Source of the DNA: Wuchereria bancrofti
Lineage: Eukaryota > Nematoda > Chromadorea > Rhabditida > Onchocercidae
DNA length: 64,000 nt
Direction of reading: 5' to 3'
NCBI GenBank assembly: GCA_005281725.1
Contig: SSBO01000012.1
Span: 10,464,975 to 10,528,974, forward strand
A model generated the notes under the pieces. The model saw only the letters and a program-made list of their open reading frames with translations. It did no database searches and had not been told where the DNA came from. Below, piece by piece: positions 1-13,645 of this stretch (the first letter of the stretch is position 1; each line of letters opens with the position of its first letter). The translations under genes and the position numbers were made by a program.

Positions 1-3000
1 ATGATCAGCCTAATTTTGTCGGCAATAAGATTTGTTCGCAATGTGAAATGAAATTGAGGAATTGAAGGATGCTGCTTACAGCAATATTGCAGATGCAGTT
101 GCAAACAGATGCAACTGCAAACTTATTATTCTCATCTTGTTAAAGATGATAAATTGCAAAAAAAAAAAAAAAGATGGATGAAGGAAAGAGATGGGAAGAG
201 AGAGAGCAATAAGCTTTTCACTAGAAATCCTTAGAAACTAAGTACTTTTGCTTTCATATCTTTATAATAGTATTTAGTCGTCTACTTTTAAAGCTATACG
301 ACAATTCTTCACCAGAAATAGTTGACAAAATTGACAGCACACATATACATACACACACACACACGCACACAGACCCAAAGGACCCATACAGACACAGACA
401 GACAGACATGTATCTTAACACAATTGGTTGTGTTTCGAATTCGATGAAGCAGCATTTCATCCGCATTTCAAATAAAGATGACGTAACTAAGCTAGTAGAG
501 AACCTATTACTACTAAAAGTGAAGCAAAGTTCGAGCTTCATGTCACAATTTAATCGATGTCATCCACCTTCTTAATGCCATCTTTACTGTCATCTTGACC
601 TCGATCTCTGCTTTCATCCCATCTTTATAATCATCATAAATCTTTCCTTCCTCTTTCTCCCTCTCTATCTCTCTGTCTCATCCATGTCTCGGTATTCTTA
701 ATTTTTCGTTCTGTTCAAATTATTATAATAAATGAGCGCAACTGTTTGCATAGGAAGATAATAAAGGGTATAGTGAAAGGGAAGATTAATCAGCAGACAA
801 ACACAGGGACATATACTATTATATTGTAGGAGAGTAATATTGAAAATGGTAAGGGATTTTAAGACTACAATAACTTTGAAACTTTCAATAACTACCATAA
901 AATTCAATCATTGTATCATTTTCACCCTTCCTCCCTCGTTCTCTCTCTCTCCCTCCCTTTCTCTTTAACATCTATTTTTATCCGCTTCCCTGAATTTTTC
1001 AGTCTTTATGTAAAAAAAGGGGTTAATATCAAATATTTCTAATATTTTTACATTAAAAAAACGAAAAAAAAATAAGAATTACTAACTTGTATCAAAATTA
1101 ATGAAACATATGAATAGGAAAAGAAAATAAAAGAAAAAAAGTTAAAAATAACTTCTTTTTCTATCAAAGAAAAAAAGAGAATTACTATATATAAGCAAAA
1201 AATATTTCTTTTTATTTCATTCGTTTACATATCATATAAGAAACGCAATGAAAAAAATAGACAGAATAAAAAGAAAAACGAAATCTTTTTTTTTTTTCTT
1301 TTTATTACTTTAAATAATAAAAGTTTTTTTTTTCATACATTTCAATATTCTTATTCTTCCTGAATGAATGAATGAATGAATGGAATGAATGAATGAATGA
1401 ATGGAATGAATGAATGAATGGAATGAATGAATGAGTGAATGGAATGAATGAATGAATGGAATGAATGAATGAATGAATGAATGAATGAATGAATGAATGA
1501 ATGAATGAATGAATGAATGAATGAATGAATGAATGAATGGAATGAATGGAATGAATGAATGAATGAATGGAATGAATGGAATGAATGAATGGAATGAATG
1601 AATGAATGGAATGAATGAATGAATGAATGGAATGAATGAATGAATGAATGGAATGAATGAATGAATGAATGGAATGAATGGAATGAATGAATGAATGGAA
1701 TGAATGAATGAATGAATGATGCTGTGGTAAGTTCATTTAACTCATTCATATATATATTAATGACTAATTTTCAAAGACCAAAAAACTGTTCAAGAATATG
1801 AAGTGCGCAATTGATTTTTTTTTTAACAGATTAAAGTGCTTTTATGAGGTTTTTAAAGTTAGCTTAGCTAATTTTTTATTGAAGAAAAAATATGAAAGAC
1901 ATTAAGTTCCTTCCTTATCTTTTTTTCCTCTCTTTCCTTCCCTGTCCATCTAACTGTTATCAGTGATGAGAATGATAAATATTTCAATGAATATTTCGTA
2001 CATATGAAAAAGGAGGAAAAAAATGTAGGCTACAAATGATAATTTTGAATTATTGAAATTCCGTAGATAATTAGGTATAATATTTCATTACATGAAAAAT
2101 CCATTTTGCATGAAAAAAATCAAATGTGATTATAAATGTGATCAAGGTTAGAATTGAGCAGTAACATTGATGCTTATATGATCAACAGAAAGCATTTTAA
2201 AAAAAATAAGTGCAAATAACAGAAAAAAAGACAAAAAAAACTAATGGATATGAATTTTTCACTTATAGCAATATTATTGGCTAAATATTAATTGTGAAAA
2301 AATTATCATAATCGCATTTTTTAAAAGTTATAATTTTCCTCAATTTAAAAGTAGGAAAACATGAATTTGTCAAACATATTTATCAATGCGGGAACGAAAA
2401 AAAAACATTTCAAATAAGAAAGATTAAATTACAAATGTTTAAAATTTAATAACTGACATCACAGTGTTTCTTTCAATTCCTGCAGAGCAGCAATAAATGG
2501 AAAATGATTAATGTTGTTTGGATTAATATTATTTCAATCCGTACTAATTTCTCACACAAATGTTGCTTTTGAAAGATTAAAATTTTGAAATTCCTTTTAA
2601 ATTTATGCAATAATTTTATCATTTTTTGCTACTTATAGAAATATTTTAAAGTTTTGATAATTTCAAATTATCAAAATTGATGGTATGTAGAAAAATGAAA
2701 CGAATTTTTTCAACAGTAAAATTCATTTGATTTAACATCAAATAACCTTTTTTACGAATAATTCACAATAAGCTGGTAAGCAGGATGACTTTGAAAAGGT
2801 ATAATTTAAGAATAAGTCTAGTTTTTTTCCTAATTCACATTTTTTCGAATTTTCATTTCAAAGAAGTGCAGTGTAGCATGTCTAATTAAATATAAGTTCA
2901 AGCCTGCAATAAGTCTAATGGCTAATTTGAGACTTTTCACACTTCCAGTGCCCAATCGTTTTCTTTCTTCTTTTTTTCTCTAAAAATTTTCTATTTATTT

Positions 3001-3403
3001 GATTATAATAATATAAAAAAGACATAGAAAAGAGTGCATGGTCACTAAACCATACGTACCATTGCATTGCACAGCTATATCCTTAAACTAATCCTATCAA
3101 GGTCAAAGGTCATTCGCTTAAGAATATCGGAAAATTGTTAGTGGGAGAGATGCATTAATTTAGCGTTGTAATGTTAGATGGAATCATGTCAGGGATAATA
3201 AGTACAGAAGCAGTGGTAGTTATGAAAAACTATAACTCTTCAGAAGAAAACTTTATATCGGAAAACAAAAACAAAAAAAAACCCTACCAAACAAAAAAAA
3301 AAGATCCCGAAAAAATCGATTAGCAGAGAGGAAGAGGGTCACCGTGACCTCGACCACTCGATCGACCACTACTAACAGCTCCCAACTATTGCGTAATTAT
3401 AGC
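1..3403. other. Low-complexity intergenic spacer
   Basis: No gene is supported here. The stretch is AT-rich with poly-A and poly-T runs, a CA-rich tract near 345-368, CT-rich pyrimidine tracts near 640-690 and 930-965, and the GAAT array listed separately. Open frames in it are short or made of simple repeat. The last part (about 3240-3400) precedes the likely first exon of the next gene and may hold its promoter and 5' UTR, but no element can be named. Confidence 0.7.
1361..1719. repeat. GAAT/GGAAT tandem repeat array
   Basis: About 360 bp of uninterrupted tandem GAAT tetramers, regularly broken by a GGAAT pentamer, so that blocks of two to four tetramers alternate with one pentamer. The longest pure GAAT block lies around 1460-1538. 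On the complementary strand it reads as ATTC/ATTCC and gives long apparent open frames of His-Ser-Phe-Ile type, because neither the tetramer nor the pentamer creates a stop there. It is a microsatellite or minisatellite and likely to vary in length between individuals. Confidence 0.95.
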
Positions 3404-6400
3404 ATGTTGTGTCATCATCAAAAGATGAATAGAATTGATGTCGGGAATCGAACATTACCATCAACTATAAATGTTCGAATGGTAAGTGTCGATTCTTACA
3501 AATATTATAAATTCATTTTATTATTTTTTTTCAAAAATTTGGGACAAGCAAATTTTATGCAGAATTCATTTTTTTTCTTTAAATTTTTTGAAAATTTATA
3601 ACAATGAAGAATTTATTGCTAGTAAATATTATCACATTAATTTAACTTGTTGTACAATTTCTAATCAAGGAATTAATTGGTAAATGAATTACGGTCAGGA
3701 ATAATTATTAATGATTATGTCAGGTTGGGTAAGTTAAGTTAAAATGATGGATTGATATATTCATTTCCAGAGTAATTCATATTAATTTGCATAATTATCA
3801 CGAATAATTTGACTTTATTAGAATAAATTGCCTGATATAATATCAGGGCAATAATTTATCATTAACATTTTTCTTGCTTTTTTTCCCTCTTATTTCTTAG
3901 TTTTTCTTTTCCTATGATATTAGTGATAATGATAACTGGATGATTAATTTGTTAAGATGCTATAACTCATTCAAGTAATATTTGTGGATAGAAAGTGAAA
4001 GATTAGGAAAGAAAAAAGAAAAAAATGATAACGTTCATGATTGATTTTGAGGATGATAATAATTTGATCTATCTTCATCATAATATCTGTCAAAATTGGA
4101 CTAAAATTTGTCATCATAACCGATTTATTCATTCCATTTTTTTCATTTCATTTTTCAAAATATCAATATTAATATGTGCTTCTTTCAGCATATTCATATT
4201 TTATTAAATTAATAAAAAATTCCATTTTGAATAATATGATCAGTTGTTTGATGATTTGATCTAATTCAGCAAATTTTCATAACTGATAAGTTTAAAAAAG
4301 ATTTGAGAAAAGGATCTTAATTAAATTAATATAATTCCAAAAATATCGTTGATATTTTCGAACATAGATTTGAAAAGGATTGAATATTAATAAAAATTGA
4401 AATTTTAGCTAACAATTGAACTTACAGAGAAAAGAGGAGATCAACAAAGAGGAAGAGAAAAAAAACAGGAAAAAGATCGTAGAGCTGTATAAGATATATG
4501 AGAGAATTAGTCGAGATTGCTGATATTAACTTTTTTTTTAACCATTCCATAAAAGAGAACTGATACCGTTTTACAGTTAAATGATATGAAGACATCAATA
4601 TTTGATGCTTCAACAAGTTTTATCTGTAAATTTTAATTTAAGTCGACTACATTTTATGCATTTTATCCATTCATTACCCATCATTCCCAAAATTCTTACA
4701 TTTCCAAAAAAAAAAACTCGTAGCCTTCCAAAACAAGTTAATTATCTGTCTTCTCGTACTCTCCAACAATTTCTTCTCAATGCGATGGAAAATTTTCAGA
4801 GCAAACACTTCAAGGGCCGCGCTTTACCTATTCACTGTTATGCATCTTTTCTTGCAAGCATATTTGAATTTGAAGTGCAAATGTGGTAGGTTTTAGGGAA
4901 AATGACTTTCAGGATTGTCTGGTATCGTTTGGAGATACGGAAATTGGGTTATCCAGAAACTGGAATCATAAATGCTTTCTATATTTATATTATGTGAAAG
5001 ATTTGATCTACTTTAAGGTTGACGATCGTTTCGTCTTTTCTTATGGAAACACTTTAAAACATATCATCATACACTTTAGTATCGTTTTTCTTTACTTCTG
5101 ATCAGTTAGACATAAAATTTATTTGAAAATTTCCATTACGCATATGTCTGTCGTTAAGATAAAAAGTTATGTTTTTCTTTAACGGGATGCAACATGTATT
5201 GCAAATTCCATTACCATCTTTATGTTATTATTGTAATTCAAAGGATGACAACATAACGTTATCAAAAACGCATCTATGCTTGATTGGAAATTTTTAATAC
5301 ATTAACCACTTAAATGAAATCATACTATAAGTTGCATTTCTGTCTGTTAATATATTATGCAAAGACGTTTTTCAAATTGAAGAGCTTTCCCGTATGCATT
5401 CGTGATTTTTCGGATAAACTTTGATCATTTTCAGGTTGATGACCAAACAATGAAAGCAATAGAAAGGGAGGGCGTCGGTCGGAGAAGTGTAACATATAAG
5501 GGTCATTTTCAATGGCCATCTAAAAATAGCATATTAACAACACCGGAACGGAAACGTTCGAGACGTTCTACGAGCTTTGCTGATTCCGGTTTAGGTTCAT
5601 CCATATTTGGTTCACCTCCTTCGAAATCAGTAAGCTCTGAAAATTTTTTTCATTTTCAAACGAGTTTTGAATTCTGCGTTTTACCCAGAATTCAAAAACA
5701 GGTGTGGAATTCTTGTTTTCACCAGTGTTGCGAAACATATGTGAGTATGGTCGTAATACGATTCAATAAATATAAGAACCATTATTGCGAACTGTTCAAT
5801 TACAGGAACCTTGCCTAGACTGGTTCATCATTTCAGGTTACTATATCAGACACTGCTCCTATGTTAAAGACACCAACAAGGAAAAGGTCACCGAATACGA
5901 ACTCACCCTCCTTACAGTCACCATTAAAGCAAGTTTTAATATAAGTTTTAGTATTTTAATACTTGTCCACTGATCGGTCATTATATCGATGAAGTAGTAG
6001 CTAAGAAGTGGGTGCGGAAATAGATTAGTATTTGAAAAGCAATATGCAGATGACGAAAAAATCTCTAGCTGCTTCAAAATGCTGGAAATATACATTAATA
6101 TCACATCTTGTAAGCTTAGCTTATGGTTCATGTCGTAATGGCACATATAGTTTCACTTACTGTCTCGCTTATCTGGAGACACCTATATGATGTGTGGGTA
6201 CCTTTTGGCAATGCTCTATTAGATATGGCTTTTTTTTAATTCAGTTGACTTTATATGTAAAATTTTAGATCTTTTCTTCATGTGTCTGCGTTTAGTGATG
6301 CCTTCTGTCCACCAGAGAACTGTTCACCTCCATCGAAGTTCCGTTTATCGGATCCCGATAGTGCTGTTGGTAAAAATTTTGAATTTTAATAAAAGGTAAG

Positions 6401-8886
6401 GTCTGTTGACAGCCAAACTGATGTGAGTCGAATGAGCCGATTAAAAAAAGTGGGTTATAAGACGGTTTTCTGACGACTTTCTTCGATGTGCTGATGTTCA
6501 GTCATGTCCATTATATAGTTGTTGGGTTATAAGACGGTTAACAGATTGCGCTGAAACTTTAGAAAGTTCCGTTCATTGGGTAAACTTAAGTGATATTAAC
6601 GAGAAAACGCGAAACACGAATTCAAAAGGGTATAGCATAAATATATTCTTGGAAAAGCAGCAGATGGGAACAAGCAATCACGAGAATATGGAGTATAGGG
6701 ATAAGTTCTTCGTTGTGTCGTGCTGAAAAGAGCACCATATGTTGAATCTAGAACTGTAATATAAGTCATATTGTACATATAACTAATATTAAATCAGATA
6801 GTTCTTTTGATATATCATCATTTGTAATGTTTGTTCGACTAAGCAAAATTGTTGCAAACAAGGTATATCTGGACAAGGAATCTTGTTCGTTGTTCACATT
6901 TAACAAATTTTTATCAGTAATTGGCTATCTAATTTCTTGTTTCCTAATTCATAAGTCAGATTTGAGAGTGATTCTTTCTTTACAGAATACAGATTTAGTG
7001 GGATAAGTGTGCCAGAAAATGAAACACCTATCAATATGGCAGACGATGCATTGAATGGAGCGATACCATCTACTTCCTTCAAAGACTCCTCTTTCCGGTC
7101 AGCTGTCATTCTCTTGAAACCCATTTAGCATGTTCCTTAACAAGACGTAAAGTTGAATAACGTGTTTCTTGTTTTTCTAGTAATAGTTTGATAGCGGGGT
7201 TATGATGACAGGAGGTTACTTAACTTAGCGTTTTCCTACATATTAGTTCCAAGCGGTTAATTTCCGAAAGTTATTCTGGATGAATAAACTCTGTTTTCTT
7301 GTATTTTAATTTCTTTTAAATTGTTGTATGAAGGAACTCTAAGAGAAAAAAAAAATGGTACTGTATTTTTCTAAATTCAAGGTTTAATGATTGTTTCAGG
7401 TCGTCACTTGATGATGAGAATGATGATAGCATAACGGACTCTGCTATTTCATATGGGATGGTGGAAACACCGAGTAAAGGATTTAAGAACGAAATGGTTT
7501 GTAGCATCTTTTTGTGATATTGTGAGAAAAAAATATAGCCTGTCATCTTCTGAGTGACATTCTTGTTCGAATCCGAAGCATTAGTAGTTCTGTACTGTGA
7601 AATTAAGTCATAAGATGGAACTTGAATTTTTTCCATTTTAATGACATCTTTTTTCACTTCCAGAATATGGTAACAGGCTTCATTGATGATAACTTTTCAT
7701 TGCTTACATCAACCCCATTGAATATCAGTCCAAATGATGACATTTCAAGGAGCCATGGTTTCATACCTTCACATTATACTATTCCTGAACAAGCTAATGG
7801 TCCGCTGGAAAGCAGGTACGTTGAGCTTCAATTCAGACAGTTTTCTGATTTACAAATAGTTCAAATGATCTGCGATCATTAGAGCACGTGCTGATACTTC
7901 TCAACCATTCTGCAGTGGTACTCAAGTGATATTATTCGCTAAACGTTTCTCTTTCATTTGATGATGTGTCAAAAACTTTTTATAAAAAAGATAATTCGGT
8001 TGTATCTTTCGAAAGAAGGGTTTCACTTTAATTTTGAAACAAAAAAATTGTTTTATATTTACTGTGGTAATAAATACCTTAATTGCAGTTTGTGTGAACC
8101 GGTCGATCACTTCAGATTACACACTGCTGGTTTTTTATCTCCTGTGAAAAGCACTGATACGGAAGCTATAGTTTTACCAGTAACGAGGATAAATCAGCTA
8201 GAGACGACAAATCTTTCGCAACAAAGGGTTTGCATTTTTTATATATGATTTATACATGCAACATATGCAACAAAAAATGGGAAGATTACTGTCTAGAAAT
8301 TTCGTTTTTCAGATTGAACATTTCTATCCAAGGTTTCCAAGTAATTCAGCAGCTACAAATTTAAATCGGGTTTATCTTCGTGAAACCAACTACAATAACA
8401 GGCCATTCAGGCCACCAGCAAAAGCGCTTAAAGTGGTAAAACTTTAGTTTTTGTTTACTTCTCACGTCTGTTAAGCAGCTTATAAGAGAATTAGTTTAGA
8501 TATCATATCTTAAGCTCAATGTAGGGTCTTAAATATAATTAGTTATGCAAAAGACACGAAGTTATCACAAATGTTTTATTTCAAAATTATCAGTTGTCTT
8601 TCTTGTATTGTGCATTGGAATTCAAATACTTCCAGAACTCAAAAAAATGGTTTCAAATAACTTGCGGAGAAACACCTCATCAGGTAAATTTGAATATGTT
8701 GTTAAATGTAGGTCTTGCTTGCAGTTTTATTGAAACTTTGCCACTGTATGCGCGAAAATTTCCAAGTGTTGTTCATTTTTGACAGCTCACCGAATACTTA
8801 GTTCACCGAAATTCTATTTTCAGATAGAAATGACTCGAATGGCTAGAATTTTCCTAGAAGGTAGTCAGCCAATTTTTCCACAGTGA
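3404..8886 (+). CDS. Unrecognised Ser/Pro-rich protein with CDK-type sites
   Basis: Ten exons join in phase to a 374-residue protein: 3404-3481, 5435-5629, 5837-5928, 6296-6369, 6986-7097, 7400-7496, 7664-7815, 8089-8227, 8313-8435 and 8824-8886. Exon 1 is the least certain: it ends in a strong ATG|GTAAGT donor and matches the phase of exon 2 across a 1.95 kb intron. An alternative start is the Met at 3425. No known domain is recognised. Full CDK consensus sites are TPER (T62), TPTR (T103), TPSK (T207) and SPVK (S284), with several other SP sites, basic patches near residues 65-70 and 105-109, and an acidic stretch near 188-193. This suggests a disordered, nuclear, cell-cycle-phosphorylated protein, which is inference only. 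The intron after exon 3 needs a GC donor to keep the frame. The short C-terminus ends in PIFPQ. Confidence 0.75.
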
Positions 8887-11800
8887 TTAATACAACATGA
8901 CTGCCAGCATACTAGTCATCCATGTGATATCAATAAGCAGTCTTTATACCAGTTCACTAAGCTTTTGTGAAATCTGTTCATTTAAATATCTGACATGTAT
9001 AAAATAAGTCGTGTGATGATTCCTTCTGTAACCTAGTTATACATTCTGTTTCATAGTGGAAAAAGGATCTCAGCGGTTATCAGTACCTCAAATTTAAGCA
9101 CCTGCCATTTTATTAGTTGATTTAGGTTTTGTTTGTTACCGTGGTATTGAGATTAATTTACGGTGTCTTGGAATGTAGTTTGATTGATTTTGATAATACA
9201 AGCGCGTGAATACTTTAGAACAAACTTTTATCCTTGCTGTTGTCTTTAATTTTAATGATCAATAAGTCTTTTCTACTTAGCTCTCAACTTATCTCATGCG
9301 GCATTAGCAGCTTTAACATTCATTCGACTTTCCGAGTCCAGTAAAGCAATATTATTCGGTTTGAATTATTAGCTGTTTTGTCGTTGTTTAAAATTTCTTC
9401 AATTGACTGGTTTTTGCGTTAGAAGGGTCAAGGGTTACGAGAATCTGTAACGTTTCCAGAAAATTTCGATCTTTTTGACATTAAATCGAATCGGTTGAGA
9501 GTCTATATTGTTTTGCTGAAATCAGAAAATCGTAACTGAATGTAAACTTACTATGCTGCATTGGGCAGATCATGATTTAGTAATTCTCAAAAATAAAGGT
9601 ATTAGACAGTAGAAAACTCTTCAAACTGAATGATTACCGAGATATGAAAATGGAAAGTAAATAAAATTTGACATCCCATCACCTAATTTTCTGTGAAATA
9701 TGCAGAACTGTTGTATTTTGGCCAAAACTGTTCCTCGTAACTTTGGATTGTTAGGTACTGTTGGTGATGAGGTTGAAAGGTAACTGTTCTTTGTTGTCTT
9801 CATCAATCTTCATCCATTTTTTCCAGAAGTTTTAGGTTGCATAGTCTGCGTCTCAGTTCTTTCCTGTTTCCTAATTTCTATTTTTCCGCTATCCTCAGTG
9901 GACTAGTTCCAATAACAGGCATTTTTCCGTTTTAAATCTGCATAATACGTTTGTATGAACTACAGGAACATGCACATTTTTGAGTTTTTTGGAAGTTTTC
10001 AATTTGTTGAAATGTCTTGTACCATAAATCGCTGTATTACTCCAGTTTTCTTTTTTGATTTTATGATCATTCATTCCTCGTATAATTTTAAGCGTTTTAT
10101 CCGTGTGTCGTATTCCGCTCTCTTTCATTCTTGCAAGTTGCCGAAACTTATCTTCTAAAAAACCTAACTTAATAAGTATTTTACTTAATAGTGATATGGT
10201 CTAATAATTATCTCAAAGCATGCATCTTAACAATTTTCTAATGTGTGGTTCTTAAATATAATCAAAATGTTCATTATTTGTTTTCGCTACATAACATTGT
10301 AACATTCTGAAAGTAAAATAGTGCAAAATGATTAGAATTTCTGAAAACCGTAAATGTTTTATATTGGTATACTTTTTTAGGTGAGATGTTTTTGATCATT
10401 TTCAAACTTATATCCTACTTTTTAAGTTGTCCATTCTTTATCTCCTTCCTTTCATATCATCATCCGTTATATGCAGATTTTTGAGTGGGAAATATCACTG
10501 CTTTATACAGTTATCCTAGCATTGTCTATGTGTGTAACTGCTTTCCATTACTCCATTATATATATGTAGTCTTCAAATCACCTCATAAAATGGTCATTCC
10601 ATCAATTCCTTTTCATACAATCTTCTCTGTAAAGATAAAAGCCTTCATTTTCCTGCATTTTGAAAGTTTTAATTTACGATGTTTTCGTGTTTGATAAGAT
10701 TTACATGTTCTGTGAGTTACAATGTTCATGAATGATATTAAAATTTTGGGAAAAGCGTCACATCATTAATAATGATCCACGACTTTGGTAATACTTTTTT
10801 TTTTCATTTTTAGTGCTTGTAGTCGACAGCGTAATATTCGATGAAGTTTAAAACTCAAATTTGGTTAAATCTCTTAATGTGGAAAAAAGTTTAAGGTATC
10901 TCAGGAACGAAAAGATAAGGTCTAATATATCAGTATGCTCTTGTTTAATTCTGATAAATTTGCCGCTTAGTTTGTTTCCTCCATCCCAAATTTACTATTT
11001 GGTGTAATTAATTAACAGGAGAAAGAAAGGGAAGTTGGATTCATTATACCTCATGCAACATTGAATATCATACAAGTTGAAGAATTTTAATTCAGTGCCT
11101 AAAGAATTTGCGTTCTTTTTATTTAAAGAAATGCCACTAATTTCTGCATAAATGTAATGGAGTTTTCATTTATTTTTAAAATCATTAATAAATTTTGAAG
11201 CATACACAGGGGGAGGAAGTCTCGTCCATCTCTACAATAATGTATAATAGTTTTCAGTTAATCAAATATAAGATAAAGCGTATCAATTAACTTATTCATG
11301 CATACGTTTATAAACAGCAATTTGAAAATTTTGCTTAATTGAATTCCTTTCATAATTTCGTTAGTTTTTTTTTTTCGAATGCTTAATTGATCTAAAACGA
11401 TAACAACATACATTATCATATCATCACTGGAGAGGATAACAAGGAGGATTTTCTTTATGCATATTTCGAAATCTATTTTTCTTTTTTTTGTTTTGTTTAA
11501 ATGTGAAATTTACATGCCACTCTTTCATCATTATGAAATGATTTATTCAAAAAAGCGCAAAAAAAGTTTGGAAATACTGAAATGTGTAGTTTTTTTCCTT
11601 CTGCACTCATTTTTTATTTTATTCATATAATTACATAAATGCATTAATAAATGAAATTACATAAATGGATTTCCTAAATGAAATGAGCTAATGATAGGAA
11701 TTCTAGCAAATTTTACTTTTTAAATCAAAATATGAACAAAATTAGGGAGATTATAAAAAATCAAAGATAATTGGTCATCTAAATCCACAAATCATAAATT

Positions 11801-13645
11801 CCAATGATTTCGCTGGAAATCTAATTTTTATACTAAAGTTTGAAATTTAATTCAGCTCAAAATAAGTCAATGGATCAAAAAAAAGCAGCATATGAACATT
11901 AAAAAAAATGATTTTATATAAATCATTGCAAAGAATCGTTATAAAAATAATTCTACACTGAAAGAAAAAGCATTTTACAAGTGACATCAAAAAGTACAGC
12001 TGCACAGAATGGATCAGTAAATTTCTTACGTATGATATAGCATTAGCATGAAATTTAAAAACCTTCAAGCATAATTTCCAGCTGTGAAAAAAAAAAAGGG
12101 ACGAGAAAGAAAATTCAATAAAATTAATGAACACTTAACCGAATCCATTCGTATTACTTCAAAAAATTAGTAGAATCAAATATTGTGATCTCTCAATAAA
12201 ATCTTCTATCAATTCAAAAAGCGATGAGTCCGTCCATTGATCATTTATCAACTTTTTTTTGAATAGATTTCATATGAAAATTCTTGTAACACCTTAAGAT
12301 CTGCAATAATTCTTCAATCATGGTCGTTTGAAGAAATCCAAATTTTGAGAGGAATATTCAGACAATTCATCTATATCTCTATATAACATCTTTGTTAATT
12401 AATTATCTAGGGGATTTCTATGCGCATTTACAATTTGTCATTGCATTGTGCAATGATCTTCCAAATATTCTCAAGCTTATTAATACTGATGAAACACCAC
12501 ATGTTCATATCCTCTAAAATCCTCCCAACTCATTAATAAGAAATTTCATTGAAAAGTCACAATATTCATTCCAGGACTTTTCACTATTATTCCAAAAGCA
12601 TACAAATGTTGTTCATTGAGCATTCGTTAATTTTTTAATTTCTTTGTAACTTATAATTAACTAAAATTCTTCATATTATTCAGTACAAGATTTTATATAC
12701 TTAGCAGGTTTTTTTCTCCAACTATTCATAGTTTCTTTTTAGTGTACAAATGTGAATACACCATCCCAGAAATTATTCAATATATTTGAAGAAAAGATTT
12801 ATCAAGTGAAAAGACCAGTTTTATTCAAGAAAGAGAGATTCATGTCAATTCGTATTTTGCTTTTTTAGATACTAAAGAGTGCTCAATGTAAGCATTTTCA
12901 GTAATCATTACTACCGCTGCATCATGTAAATTTCACAATTCTTGAAATAATGAACGATGCAACACATTTCCACTTGTCAAATTTAATCGTTTTCATGTTT
13001 CAATCAATGGTATATTGACCAAAAAGATTTTATATGGAAGATAAAATAGTTTTGTTGACGTTTTTGATCATCAATTTCAAATAAATCGATCACTGTTCAT
13101 CTGCAAATTAATTGATATAGTAAATCATAAACGAGCAATATGAAATATGAAAGTATCCGAATCAAGAAAAATACGTTTCAAAAAGATGAAAGGAATCGAA
13201 ACTATTTTGGTTGGTTAATAATGACCAGAAAACTACAGGTACACCGATTAGTTCTACCATTTTCTTTCTGAATCAATCTAATGATCAACTGAAGCCTAAA
13301 TCATCCATCTACTGCTAGTGATGGTTAACATTGTGAAATGACTGATGCTAAATCAAATCTGTTATTTAACTGTAATATGCCACAGTGAAAATTCTTAAAC
13401 TAATGATGATACTCATTATAAATCTGATCAAAAATTACAAAGGAATAGTGATTGACAAAAATGTAATACTTTTGAAGAATTAAAATGATGAAAATGTACG
13501 CAAAATGAATTCACTCAGCAAAGAAAAAAAAAATAATGAAACAATGCCATTGCTACTATAACTAATGGCAGTGAGATAAAAAAAAATTGAACCATACATT
13601 GTACCACAATTGAACTTTACTCCTGCTAGCAAATAAATCTTTCGA
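8887..13645. other. Gene-poor spacer, 4.8 kb
   Basis: I find no coding region here. Open frames are short, on both strands, and lack splice-linked partners or recognisable protein motifs. The first few hundred bases should include the 3' UTR of the upstream gene. The rest is AT-rich sequence with scattered poly-T and poly-A runs. A non-coding RNA or distal regulatory DNA cannot be excluded. Confidence 0.6.

Noticed and set aside
1305..1749. Two long overlapping minus-strand open frames of His-Ser-Phe-Ile repeats
   Set aside because: They are translations of the GAAT/GGAAT array, with no non-repeat coding sequence, splice sites or start context.
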